Positions 24,215 through 33,356 of a DNA stretch of 43,211 bases are shown in pieces. The stretch is from CAHJXF01 sp038240015 (lineage in GTDB: Bacteria; Pseudomonadota; Gammaproteobacteria; Burkholderiales; Burkholderiaceae_D): NCBI GenBank assembly GCA_038240015.1, contig JBBSEF010000019.1:1-43211 (forward strand), written 5' to 3'. The position numbers were made by a program, and so were the translations under genes. The notes below the pieces were generated by a model. The model was not told the origin of the DNA. It saw only the letters and a list, made by a program, of their open reading frames with translations, and searched no databases. Numbering within the stretch: the first letter of the stretch is position 1; each line of letters starts with the position of its first letter.

Positions 24215-24705
24215 CGCAATTTCTTTCTCATACGCGCACGGCGAAAGACCACGCCTCGGTGCGCGTACTCGTCCCACGCGACGACGGCGAAGCCGGCATT
24301 CAGAAAGACCGGATGCGCAATCAGGCTTGCATCGGTCGTCAATCCGTAGACGTTCGCTTGGCGCGCCTCGGCTTCGATTCGTGAGAGCAATGCGCGCGCG
24401 ATGCCGCGCCGATGAAACGCCGGATCGATGTACAGCAGATGGACATGGTCTTGCGGCCACAGCGACGCGACGCCGATCGCGCGGGCCGGCTCGCACGGCT
24501 CGGCCGCGACCCAGGTCGATCCTTCGCGCATCCACGTGTCCCATCGATCGACCTCCTCCGAAGTCGCAGCCCATACGGCGACTTGATCGGCCGTGTATGC
24601 GCGCGGGCCGGCCGCGAGCACTGCGTCGCGAAAGATTTCGCGCAGACGATCGCGGTCCGCGACGGTCCCTTTGCGAATCGAGAAAGTTTGCGGATTCCTG
24701 TTCAT
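24211..24705 (-). CDS. GNAT-family acetyltransferase
   Basis: A 164-residue GNAT protein. The acetyl-CoA loop (motif A) is VHLLYIDPAFHRRGIARALLSRIEAEAR, preceded by the beta strands AIGVASLWPQD and followed by LTTDASLIAHPVFLNAGFAV. The N-terminal part IRKGTVADRDRLREIF is the usual start of the fold. The substrate is unknown. The ATG for MNRNPQTF is used; a start 16 codons earlier would overlap the neighbouring hydrolase gene. The stop overlaps the transglycosylase start by ATGA. Confidence 0.88.
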   Translation of the reverse strand: MNRNPQTFSIRKGTVADRDRLREIFRDAVLAAGPRAYTADQVAVWAATSEEVDRWDTWMREGSTWVAAEPCEPARAIGVASLWPQDHVHLLYIDPAFHRRGIARALLSRIEAEARQANVYGLTTDASLIAHPVFLNAGFAVVAWDEYAHRGVVFRRARMRKKLR

Positions 24706-24724
24706 CGCGGCGCGTATCGATGAA

Positions 24725-25594
24725 TCAGGACGTTTCGCCATCGATGAAGCCACGCAGAACGGCGAGCGCGGCTTCTGGGTCGTCCCGCCAGACGCCGTGC
24801 CCGCACCCGTCCATGCAGACGAATTCGACCGGCGCGGGGTTGATGCCGGTCCCGAGCGACTCGGCGAGTTCTTCGGACAACTCCCACGGAATCACCGGGT
24901 CTTCGCGACCCGCGAGCACCAGCGTCGGACACGTGATCGCCGACAGCGATGCACGCAAGTCCATCCGCTGAAAGAAGCCGAAGGGCGAAAGAAAGTGCCG
25001 CATCACGTCTTCCTTGTTGAGCGCCATGGCTCGCACGTCGTCGCCACCGGGCCTGGCCGCATACAGCGGTATGCATACCGACCGGTATGCGGCGATGTCG
25101 TCGTGCTCCATGCGGCCCCAGAAGTTGCGCGCGGCGCGTTCGGCTTTCTCGCCGCCGCGCTCGGCGAAGCGCTTCATCGAGAGTTCGAAATCCCAGCGCG
25201 CGCAGATCGACGAGAAGATGAGCTTGCCCGCATGCCCCGAATGCCGCGCGCCATAGGCTTGTGCGACCACGCCGCCGAACGACTGGCCGAGCACGATCGG
25301 CCTGACGATGCCCAGCGCATCGCAGAATGCGCGCACGTCGTCGGCCCATTGCTCGAGCGTCCAATCAATCGGATCGCTTTGGGCCGAGCGGCCGTTGCCG
25401 CGATGGTCGATCCACACGAGTTGATAGTGCGCAGCGAGCGGCAACAGCGGGGCCTTGACCGCACTGTGATCGGAACCCGGCCCGCCGTGCAGGATCAACA
25501 GCGTCGGCACTTCGGCGAGCACGCCATCGCGCGGCCGCAGGCCAGGCCCCGCCACATCGAAGAAGAGTTGCGTGCCGTTGATTGTCAGGACCAT
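24725..25594 (-). CDS. Alpha/beta hydrolase, proline-iminopeptidase-like
   Basis: A 289-residue alpha/beta-hydrolase. The HGGPGSDHS oxyanion motif, WIDHRGNGRS, nucleophile box LGQSFGGVVAQ, Asp in LVLAGREDPVIPWE, and His in DGCGHGVWRDDPE give a complete triad. HGGPG is typical of proline iminopeptidases and related peptidases/esterases. The substrate is not defined. It lies four bases after the RelE toxin end on the same strand, in the block between parE and parC. Confidence 0.9.
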   Translation of the reverse strand: MVLTINGTQLFFDVAGPGLRPRDGVLAEVPTLLILHGGPGSDHSAVKAPLLPLAAHYQLVWIDHRGNGRSAQSDPIDWTLEQWADDVRAFCDALGIVRPIVLGQSFGGVVAQAYGARHSGHAGKLIFSSICARWDFELSMKRFAERGGEKAERAARNFWGRMEHDDIAAYRSVCIPLYAARPGGDDVRAMALNKEDVMRHFLSPFGFFQRMDLRASLSAITCPTLVLAGREDPVIPWELSEELAESLGTGINPAPVEFVCMDGCGHGVWRDDPEAALAVLRGFIDGETS

Positions 25595-25598
25595 GGCT

Positions 25599-25874
25599 TC
25601 ACTTGCGGCGATATACGCTGCTTCGATGTGCGACCCGCACGACTGTCACAAGCACGCGATGATCCTCGATCGAACAGATCAGGCGATGGTCGCCGACCCG
25701 ATATTTCCAGAACTGTCCGAACTCCTTGCCGACCAGGACCTCGCCGATCGCGCGCGGGTCGCGCGCAGTGCGAACCCTTTGATCGAGAAACGCGAGGATG
25801 CGTTGTGCGACCGCGCGGTCGAGCTTGGCGAGTTCTTTTTCGGCAACCGGCAGAAACTCAATCCGCCAAGCCAT
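25599..25874 (-). CDS. RelE/ParE-family toxin
   Basis: A 91-residue protein of RelE type: MAWRIEFLPVAEKELAKLDR, KEFGQFWKYRVGDHRLIC (basic residues about Lys57, Arg59, Arg64) and C-terminal VVRVAHRSSVYRRK with Tyr88. The motif set with Arg and a C-terminal Tyr fits mRNA-cutting RelE toxins. The gene overlaps the antitoxin gene by 17 bases, as usual for an antitoxin-first pair. It is apparently intact. Confidence 0.9.
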   Translation of the reverse strand: MAWRIEFLPVAEKELAKLDRAVAQRILAFLDQRVRTARDPRAIGEVLVGKEFGQFWKYRVGDHRLICSIEDHRVLVTVVRVAHRSSVYRRK

Positions 25875-26076
25875 ACTTCTTCATCAGATCGTCCAGAGGG
25901 ATCGCGGGTCCATCGCCGAACTTCTTCATGCGCTGCTCGGCCAGATAGTGATCTTCGAGATCGGTCATGTATTCGGCCAGTGCCTCGCGTACGTAGTACG
26001 ACTTGGGGCGCCCGGTTTTTTCGGCCAGGCTGTAGAGGCGATCTTCAAGGTCTTCGGGAAGGCGAACGGCAAGCAT
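25858..26076 (-). CDS. Ribbon-helix-helix antitoxin (RelB/DinJ-like)
   Basis: A 72-residue protein. Residues 1-42 form a ribbon-helix-helix domain (MLAVRLPEDLEDRLYSLAEK, TGRPKSYYVREALAEYM), and the C-terminus (IPLDDLMKKYGLAD) is the toxin-binding tail. The ATG is chosen for its AAGGA ribosome site; an ATG eight codons earlier lies in the operator/promoter region. Binds the operator upstream as the repressor of its own operon. Confidence 0.9.
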   Translation of the reverse strand: MLAVRLPEDLEDRLYSLAEKTGRPKSYYVREALAEYMTDLEDHYLAEQRMKKFGDGPAIPLDDLMKKYGLAD

Positions 26077-26095
26077 GAGAGTCCTTGGTCGATGT

Positions 26096-26132
26096 GTCAT
26101 ACAAGTATGACGTTGCGCTCATTTTACGTCAA
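26096..26132 (-). promoter_or_regulatory. Promoter and palindromic operator of the RelE/RHH operon
   Basis: On the minus strand, TTGACG (positions 26127-26132) and CATACT (26104-26109) are spaced 17 bases apart, a good -35/-10 pair. The perfect 16-bp palindrome GTCATACAAGTATGAC (26096-26111) covers the -10. A palindrome of this type over the core promoter fits an RHH antitoxin operator. Confidence 0.75.
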
Positions 26133-26142
26133 GTTCACCGCG

Positions 26143-28221
26143 TCAAATGTCCGCTTCGACTTCGTTGCCGTGCTCTTCCAGCCACGACCGACGCGCTGCG
26201 GCCTCGCCCTTGCCCATCAGCATGTTCATGCGCGCAACCGTCGCGTTGAAGTCGAGCTCGCCCAACGATACTTGCGAAAGCCTGCGCGTGTCGGGATTCA
26301 TAGTCGTCTCCCACAACTGTTCGGCGCTCATCTCTCCCAGGCCTTTGAAGCGGGAAATGCTCCACGCACTCTTGCTTGCTCCGTCCTTCGTCAACTTGTC
26401 TTCGATCGCTTCGAGCTCGCCGTCGTCGAGCGCATAGATTTTCTGCGCCGGCTTCTTGCCGCGCGCGGCAACGTCGATCCGATAGAGCGGCGGCCGCGCG
26501 ACGTACAGATGTCCGTTGTCGACCAGCTTGGGGAAGTGCTTGAAGAAGAGGGTCAGCAACAACACCTGAATGTGCGAGCCATCGACGTCGGCATCCGACA
26601 GGATGCACACCTTGCCATAACGCAGGCTCGCGAAATCGACGGGGTCGTTCGGACCATGCGGGTCGATGCCGATCGCCACCGCGATGTCGTGGATCTCGTT
26701 GTTCGCGAACAGGCGGTCGCGTTCGGTCTCCCACGAGTTGAGGACCTTGCCGCGCAACGGCAGGATCGCCTGGAAGACCTTGTCGCGGCCCATCTTGGCC
26801 GACCCGCCCGCGGAGTCGCCTTCGACGAGAAAGACCTCGTTGCGCGCGATGTCCTCCGACTCGCAATCGGTCAGCTTGCCCGGCAACACCGCGACCCCCG
26901 AACCTTTCCTTTTCTCGACCTTCTGCGCCGAGCGCTGGCGCGTCTGCGCCTGACGGATCACGAGCTCGGCAAGCTTCCTGCCCTGATCGACGTGCTGATT
27001 GAGCCACAACTCCAGACCGGGCCGCGCGTAGTTCGAAACCAGTCGCACCGCGTCGCGACTGTTCAAGCGCTCCTTGATCTGCCCCTGAAATTGTGGATCC
27101 AGCACCTTGACCGACAGCACGAACGACACGCGAGCGAACACGTCCTCGGGCAGGAGACGCACGCCCTTGGGCAACAAGCCGTGCAGATCGATGAAGCTCT
27201 TAACCGCGTTGAAGAGACCCTCGCGCAAGCCCGCTTCGTGCGTGCCTCCCGCGGACGTGGGGATGAGGTTGACGTAAGACTCGCGCATCAACGGCCCGTC
27301 TTCGGTCCACGCGACGACCCACTCGGCGCCCTCGCCCTCGGCGAAGTTGTCGGCCCCGTTCGAATGCTGGCTGCCTTCGTATAGAGGGATCAAAGGATCG
27401 GCGCTCGAAGTGTTCGCGAGCGCCTCGACGAGATAGCCGCGCAGGCCCTGCTCGAAGCGCCAGGTCTCGACCGTGGATGGCTTCGACGACGATCGCGCAT
27501 CGGTGAACGTGACGATGACGCCGGGCAACAGCACCGCCTTGCTGCGCAAGAGGCGCTGCAACTCCGCGAACGGGATCACGTCGCTATCGAAGTATTTCGA
27601 CTCTGGCTTCAACACGATGCGCGTGCCGGTCTTGCGTACGCCGCGCTCGTCGCTGCGTTCCAACGGCCGCGAGACCAGCGGCGTGACGACGTCTCCGTGC
27701 GCAAACGAGATCGTGTGCACGCCGCCGTCGCGATAGACCGTAACCTCCAGGCTCTGCGACAACGCGTTGGTGACCGACACGCCGACCCCATGCAGCCCCC
27801 CCGAAAAGTTGTACGCGCCGCCCCTGCCCTTGTCGAACTTGCCGCCCGCATGAAGACGCGTGAACACGATCTCGACGACCGGCACGCCTTCTTCGGAATG
27901 CAGACCGACGGGGATGCCGCGGCCATCGTCCTCGACTGCGATGCGGCCGTCGGCAGCGAGCGTGACATCGATACGGGATGCGAAGCCACCGAGCGCCTCG
28001 TCGGCTGCGTTGTCGATCGCCTCCTGCACGATGTGCAAGGGACTCTCGGTGCGCGTGTACATGCCGGGCCGCTGCTTGACCGGCTCGAGACCTTTCAGGA
28101 CGCGGATCGAACCCTCGGCATAACGTGACGAACCAGCCGGCGACGAAACCGGCCGCGACGCTCCCGAGCGAGCCGATCGCGATTTGGAAGTGCTCGGGTT
28201 ATCACTGGTCTTGCCGGACAT
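26143..28221 (-). CDS. parE: DNA topoisomerase IV subunit B
   Basis: A 692-residue, complete ParE. GHKL ATPase motifs are DNAADEALGG, DDGRGIPVG and NFSGGLHGVGVSVTNAL; the TOPRIM domain has VEGDSAGGSAK, PLRGKVLNSW and SDADVDGSHIQV; the C-terminus carries RFKGLGEMSAEQLWETTMNP. The first about 30 residues are a Ser/Lys-rich extension before the usual YAEGSIRVLKGLEPVKQRPGM start, so a later start is possible. parC is on the same strand but five genes away. The 5' leader has two DnaA-box-like sites. Confidence 0.97.
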   Translation of the reverse strand: MSGKTSDNPSTSKSRSARSGASRPVSSPAGSSRYAEGSIRVLKGLEPVKQRPGMYTRTESPLHIVQEAIDNAADEALGGFASRIDVTLAADGRIAVEDDGRGIPVGLHSEEGVPVVEIVFTRLHAGGKFDKGRGGAYNFSGGLHGVGVSVTNALSQSLEVTVYRDGGVHTISFAHGDVVTPLVSRPLERSDERGVRKTGTRIVLKPESKYFDSDVIPFAELQRLLRSKAVLLPGVIVTFTDARSSSKPSTVETWRFEQGLRGYLVEALANTSSADPLIPLYEGSQHSNGADNFAEGEGAEWVVAWTEDGPLMRESYVNLIPTSAGGTHEAGLREGLFNAVKSFIDLHGLLPKGVRLLPEDVFARVSFVLSVKVLDPQFQGQIKERLNSRDAVRLVSNYARPGLELWLNQHVDQGRKLAELVIRQAQTRQRSAQKVEKRKGSGVAVLPGKLTDCESEDIARNEVFLVEGDSAGGSAKMGRDKVFQAILPLRGKVLNSWETERDRLFANNEIHDIAVAIGIDPHGPNDPVDFASLRYGKVCILSDADVDGSHIQVLLLTLFFKHFPKLVDNGHLYVARPPLYRIDVAARGKKPAQKIYALDDGELEAIEDKLTKDGASKSAWSISRFKGLGEMSAEQLWETTMNPDTRRLSQVSLGELDFNATVARMNMLMGKGEAAARRSWLEEHGNEVEADI

Positions 28222-28266
28222 TTGTCAAGGTCATTCGGTTGCTATCGACTAGTCCGTTTGTAGGAC

Positions 28267-28289
28267 TTATCCCCATTTTCTGTGGAAAA
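28267..28289. promoter_or_regulatory. Pair of DnaA-box-like sites upstream of parE
   Basis: TTATCCCCA and TGTGGAAAA (reverse complement TTTTCCACA) lie in opposite orientation with five bases between, within the short gap between parE and uup. The first has one mismatch to TTATCCACA, the second matches TTTTCCACA. DnaA binding is inferred from consensus only. Confidence 0.35.
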
Positions 28290-28411
28290 ACCGGCGCAAA
28301 AGAGGGCCGGAACCGCACCGGTCGGGCCTCCGATGGGCGTGCTCAAAAAATAGGCACTCCACTTTTCGGCGTTCACTTCGCTCACATCCCGGATGAGTTT
28401 CAAGCGTGCGT

Positions 28412-30406
<1,995 letters not shown>

Positions 30407-30435
30407 GACCGAGGAGACGGCGAGAAGGGACGAAG

Positions 30436-31473
30436 CTACGCGCTCGCGACTTGCAGAATCAGCTTGCCGAAGTTCTCGCCCTTGAAGAGCTTGAGCAGCG
30501 TTTCCGGAAACGTGTCGAGCCCGACCACCACGTCCTCCCTGCTCTTGATGCGACCATCCTTCAGATAGCCCGACAACTCGGCCACTGCGAGATGAAAGCG
30601 CGGCGCGTAATCGAACACCACGATGCCTTCCATGCGCGCGCGATTGACCAGGAGCGACAGATAGTTCGCAGATCCCTTCACCGCTGTGGTGTTGTTGTAC
30701 TGGCTGATCGCGCCGCAGATGACGATGCGCGCCTTGCGGTTGATGCGCGTGAGCACCGTGTCGAGGATCTCGCCGCCGACGTTGTCGAAATAGATGTCTA
30801 CGCCCTGCGGACAATGCTGCTTCAAGCCGTCCTTCACATTGCCCGCCTTGTAGTCGATGCATGCATCGAAGCCGAGTTCTTCCACGACCCACGCACATTT
30901 CTCGGGGCCGCCCGCAATACCCACCGCACGACAGCCCTTGATCTTCGCGAGCTGCCCGACGGTCTGCCCCACCGCACCGGCCGCGCCCGACACGACCAGC
31001 GTCTCGCCCTCCTTCGGCTGGCCCACGTCCAGCAACCCGAAGTAGCCGGTCATGCCCGGCATGCCGAGCACGTTGAGCCACTGCTCGACCGTGCCGGCGC
31101 GCAGATCGATCTTCGCCACGTCGCCGCGCGCGACCTGCTTGTCGCTCGCGGCCCAATACTCTTGCACGCCCATCGAACCGGTCACGCGATCGCCGATTGC
31201 GAAGGACGAATTGCTGGATGCAATAACGACGCCGACTCCGCCGGCTCGCATCACCTCGCCGATCTCGACCGGCGCGATGTAGCTCTTGCCCTCGTTCATC
31301 CATCCGCGCATTGCAGGGTCGAGCGACAGCGATAGCGTCTTCACGAGCAAGCCGCCTTCGTCGGGTTCGACCACCGGCGCGGTCGTGAACGACCAGTCGT
31401 CGCGCGTGGGCATGCCGTTGGGACGAGCCGCAAGGCGAATTTGATGATTGACGAGGGTCGATAGGTCGGTCAT
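30436..31473 (-). CDS. NADP-dependent oxidoreductase, CurA / medium-chain reductase family
   Basis: A 345-residue MDR-superfamily reductase. Visible are SLSLDPAMRGWMNEGKSY, the NADP-binding loop VVSGAAGAVGQTVGQLAKIKGCRAVGI, and NVGGEILDTVLTRINRKARIVICGAISQYN, matching the CurA / leukotriene-B4-12-hydroxydehydrogenase group. It reduces alkenal or alkenone double bonds. No zinc-site cysteines of alcohol dehydrogenases are present, as normal for this branch. The start MTDLSTLVNHQIRL is chosen because AGGA precedes it; an earlier ATG lies in a region that runs into the opposite-strand leader. Confidence 0.93.
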   Translation of the reverse strand: MTDLSTLVNHQIRLAARPNGMPTRDDWSFTTAPVVEPDEGGLLVKTLSLSLDPAMRGWMNEGKSYIAPVEIGEVMRAGGVGVVIASSNSSFAIGDRVTGSMGVQEYWAASDKQVARGDVAKIDLRAGTVEQWLNVLGMPGMTGYFGLLDVGQPKEGETLVVSGAAGAVGQTVGQLAKIKGCRAVGIAGGPEKCAWVVEELGFDACIDYKAGNVKDGLKQHCPQGVDIYFDNVGGEILDTVLTRINRKARIVICGAISQYNNTTAVKGSANYLSLLVNRARMEGIVVFDYAPRFHLAVAELSGYLKDGRIKSREDVVVGLDTFPETLLKLFKGENFGKLILQVASA

Positions 31474-31567
31474 GGGTCGGTTCCTGAAAACGGGTGATCG
31501 CGTCAACGACGGGGGCGCATGTTACGCCACGTATGCGCGCCGAAAAACTTTACACTTCTTGAGCCAC

Positions 31568-31777
31568 GCGTCGGTCCGTGCGGCAGCCGCGGTTCCTAAC
31601 GCATTCAATCCCGCGTTGGGAACGAACGTGACCGAGACCGGAAACATCAACCTCGTGGTGATGGACGACTTCCTCTACGGCGAGCCGAGACGCGCCGTTC
31701 CCGAACCGTCGGCTTTGTTGTTGCTGAGCGCCGGCATCACGGGATGGGTGGTGTTGCGGCGTCGGCGGTCGCGCTGA
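31568..31777 (+). pseudogene. Truncated PEP-CTERM protein gene (C-terminal end)
   Basis: The frame ends in AVPEPSALLLLSAGITGWVVLRRRRSR, a complete PEP-CTERM sorting signal: Val-Pro-Glu-Pro, a hydrophobic helix, then an Arg cluster. Only about 60 residues of mature-like sequence (ETGNINLVVMDDFLYG) precede it, with no signal peptide or start; upstream sequence is the 5' part of the oxidoreductase on the other strand. The left edge is approximate. It is most likely a decayed or truncated gene end left beside a tRNA. Confidence 0.65.
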
Positions 31778-31783
31778 AAAAAC

Positions 31784-31858
31784 TGGTCCCCCCGCCGGGA
31801 ATCGAACCTGGATTTGCCGCTTAGGAGGCGGCCGTTCTATCCATTGAACTACAGGGAG
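31784..31858 (-). tRNA. tRNA-Arg (CCT anticodon)
   Basis: The minus strand folds as a tRNA. The acceptor stem is CTCCCTG with CGGGGGG, the anticodon stem is GCCGC/GCGGC around loop CTCCTAA with anticodon CCT, and the T-loop is TTCGATT followed by CCCGG. The CCA end is encoded. The T-arm has one A-C mismatch in its middle. It reads AGG codons. A run of six T follows the CCA end on the transcribed strand and probably ends the transcript. Confidence 0.93.
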
Positions 31859-31866
31859 AGCGCGCG

Positions 31867-31872
31867 ATTATA
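31867..31872 (-). promoter_or_regulatory. -10 element of the tRNA-Arg promoter
   Basis: A perfect TATAAT on the minus strand lies eight bases before the tRNA 5' end, right for a start only a couple of bases ahead of the tRNA. The -35 region (around GAAACA, 16 bases upstream) is weak. Confidence 0.6.
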
Positions 31873-31989
31873 GCGACGGCCTTGCTCGTGTTTCGGCGCA
31901 GGTCTGGTCAGCACGCGATCGATGAAAACGTGGGGCACCTATCGAACATCGTATGATCGAACCCACCGGACATTTCCGTGGGAGACATC

Positions 31990-32565
31990 ATGAGCACCAT
32001 CATCGCAGGACGTTTCGAGTCTTCCGAGCGGGCCGACGACGCGGTCGAGACGCTGGTATCGCAGTCGATCGCACGAGACGACATCAGCGTGTTCTACGTC
32101 ACCCCGGCCGGGCAGCACGACGCGACGCCGATCGGCGGGGATGAAGACGAATCGCCGGGCACCGAGCATGCGCAGCACGGCGCAGGAACCGGGGCTCTGC
32201 TCGGCGCGGGCGTCGGGGTCGCGGGCGCCCTCATCGCCGCGACGGCAGGTCTCGCGGCGCCGATGATTGCAGTGGCGGGCCTGGGCGCCGCGGCTGCGGG
32301 CGCCTATAGCGGCTCGCTCGCGGGCGCGATGGGCGGAACGATGGACGCGGGTCATCATGCGATTCGCCACGCGGGCATGTTGGTTGCGGTCCATGTGGGC
32401 GAGGCGCGAGGCGAGAGCGATGTCATCGCCGCGTTGCGCGGAGCCGGGGCGGTCGATCTCGAGCGGTGCGAAGGGACGTGGTCGGACGGGGACTGGTCCG
32501 ATTTCGATCCGACCAGGGCGCCGCATTTGATCGATGCGACATCGCCGGGGCGCGCTCCGAGTTGA
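31990..32565 (+). CDS. Glycine-zipper general-stress-type protein
   Basis: A 191-residue protein. Residues about 4-50 form a ferredoxin-like strand-helix part (STIIAGRFESSERADDAVETLVSQSIARDDISVFYV) like the N-terminus of general-stress proteins that use this domain. Residues about 62-118 are a Gly/Ala-rich membrane or zipper segment (GTGALLGAGVGVAGALIAAT, then AAAGAYSGSLAGAMGGTM). The C-terminal about 60 residues return to a small mixed fold (MLVAVHVGEARGESDVIAAL). GGGAG stands before the ATG. Exact function is unknown; envelope stress is a guess. Confidence 0.75.
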   Translation: MSTIIAGRFESSERADDAVETLVSQSIARDDISVFYVTPAGQHDATPIGGDEDESPGTEHAQHGAGTGALLGAGVGVAGALIAATAGLAAPMIAVAGLGAAAAGAYSGSLAGAMGGTMDAGHHAIRHAGMLVAVHVGEARGESDVIAALRGAGAVDLERCEGTWSDGDWSDFDPTRAPHLIDATSPGRAPS

Positions 32566-32603
32566 GAGGCAGTCGCGCGAAAACCCATCCCCCTCCCGAC
32601 CTC

Positions 32604-32622
32604 CCCCGGATCAAGTCCGGGG
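32604..32622. repeat. Short hairpin repeat between convergent genes
   Basis: CCCCGGA and TCCGGGG form a 7-bp stem with a TCAAG loop, inside a C-rich stretch downstream of the glycine-zipper gene. This CCCCGGATCAAGTCCGGGG unit is of a kind found dispersed in several proteobacterial genomes; here I see one copy. It lies between convergent genes and may help end transcripts. Confidence 0.55.
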
Positions 32623-32651
32623 CAGGATCTTGAAAGAGGCGGAGAACTTCA

Positions 32652-33347
32652 TCACACGACTTCGACGCGCAGAGTCCCCACTTTGGCGATGCGACCTTCC
32701 ATCACATCGCCTCGCGCCACCTTCGCGACGCCTTCGGGCGTGCCGCTGAAGATCAGGTCGCCCGGTTGCAGTTCGAACAACGACGACAGATGTTCGATCG
32801 TCTCGGCGACGTTCCAGATCAGCTTGTCGATGTCGCTGACCTGACGCACCTTTCCATTGACGTTCAGATGAATCTCGCCTGATTCGATCGCTCCGGTTTC
32901 GGTGATCGGGTGCAGCGGCCCGATCGGCGCCGAATAGTCGAAGGCCTTGCCGACTTCCCACGGCCTGCCCTGCTTCTTGGCTTCGACCTGCAGGTCGCGG
33001 CGTGTCATGTCGAGCCCGACCGCATAGCCCCACACGTACTGCATGGCATCGGCTGCGGCGATGTCGGCGCCGCGCTTGCCGATCGCGACGACGAGTTCGA
33101 TCTCGTGATGCAGGTCGCCGGTCTTCGACGGATAGGGCATGCGCCCGGTCGTTCCTTCCGGGACCGGCACGACCGCATCGGCGGGCTTCATGAAAAAGAA
33201 CGGCGGCTCGCGGCCGGTGAAGCCCATCTCCTTCGCATGCTCGACGTAATTGCGGCCCACACAATAGATGCGACGAACCGCAAACAGAAGATCGGAATGG
33301 GCAACCGGGATCGTGACTTGGGGCTGAGGTTGGATGGCGTAGGTCAT
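32652..33347 (-). CDS. Fumarylacetoacetate-hydrolase-family protein (fumarylpyruvate-hydrolase-like)
   Basis: A 231-residue FAH-fold enzyme. The signature is IYCVGRNYVEHAKEMGF, PFFFMKPADAVVP, the metal site HHEIELVVAIGK, WGYAVGLDMTRRDLQ, and LIFSGTPEGVAKVARGDVM. The NYVEHAKEMG/GREPPFFFMKP combination is typical of fumarylpyruvate hydrolases at the end of the gentisate route, cutting a C-C bond to give fumarate and pyruvate. No other gentisate genes are adjacent, so the natural substrate is open. It lies 9 bases after the GT41 protein's start on the same strand side and may share its transcript. Confidence 0.9.
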   Translation of the reverse strand: MTYAIQPQPQVTIPVAHSDLLFAVRRIYCVGRNYVEHAKEMGFTGREPPFFFMKPADAVVPVPEGTTGRMPYPSKTGDLHHEIELVVAIGKRGADIAAADAMQYVWGYAVGLDMTRRDLQVEAKKQGRPWEVGKAFDYSAPIGPLHPITETGAIESGEIHLNVNGKVRQVSDIDKLIWNVAETIEHLSSLFELQPGDLIFSGTPEGVAKVARGDVMEGRIAKVGTLRVEVV

Positions 33348-33356
33348 GTTCAGGTT

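Noticed and set aside
25798..27384. 528-codon open frame on the plus strand opposite parE
   Set aside because: No family motif and it covers the toxin-antitoxin promoter and most of parE in antisense; a high-GC shadow.
30407..31303. 963-codon reading that joins the Uup gene to upstream sequence
   Set aside because: The part upstream of the Uup ATG is a wrong-frame shadow of the CurA-like reductase gene, which is intact in its own frame.
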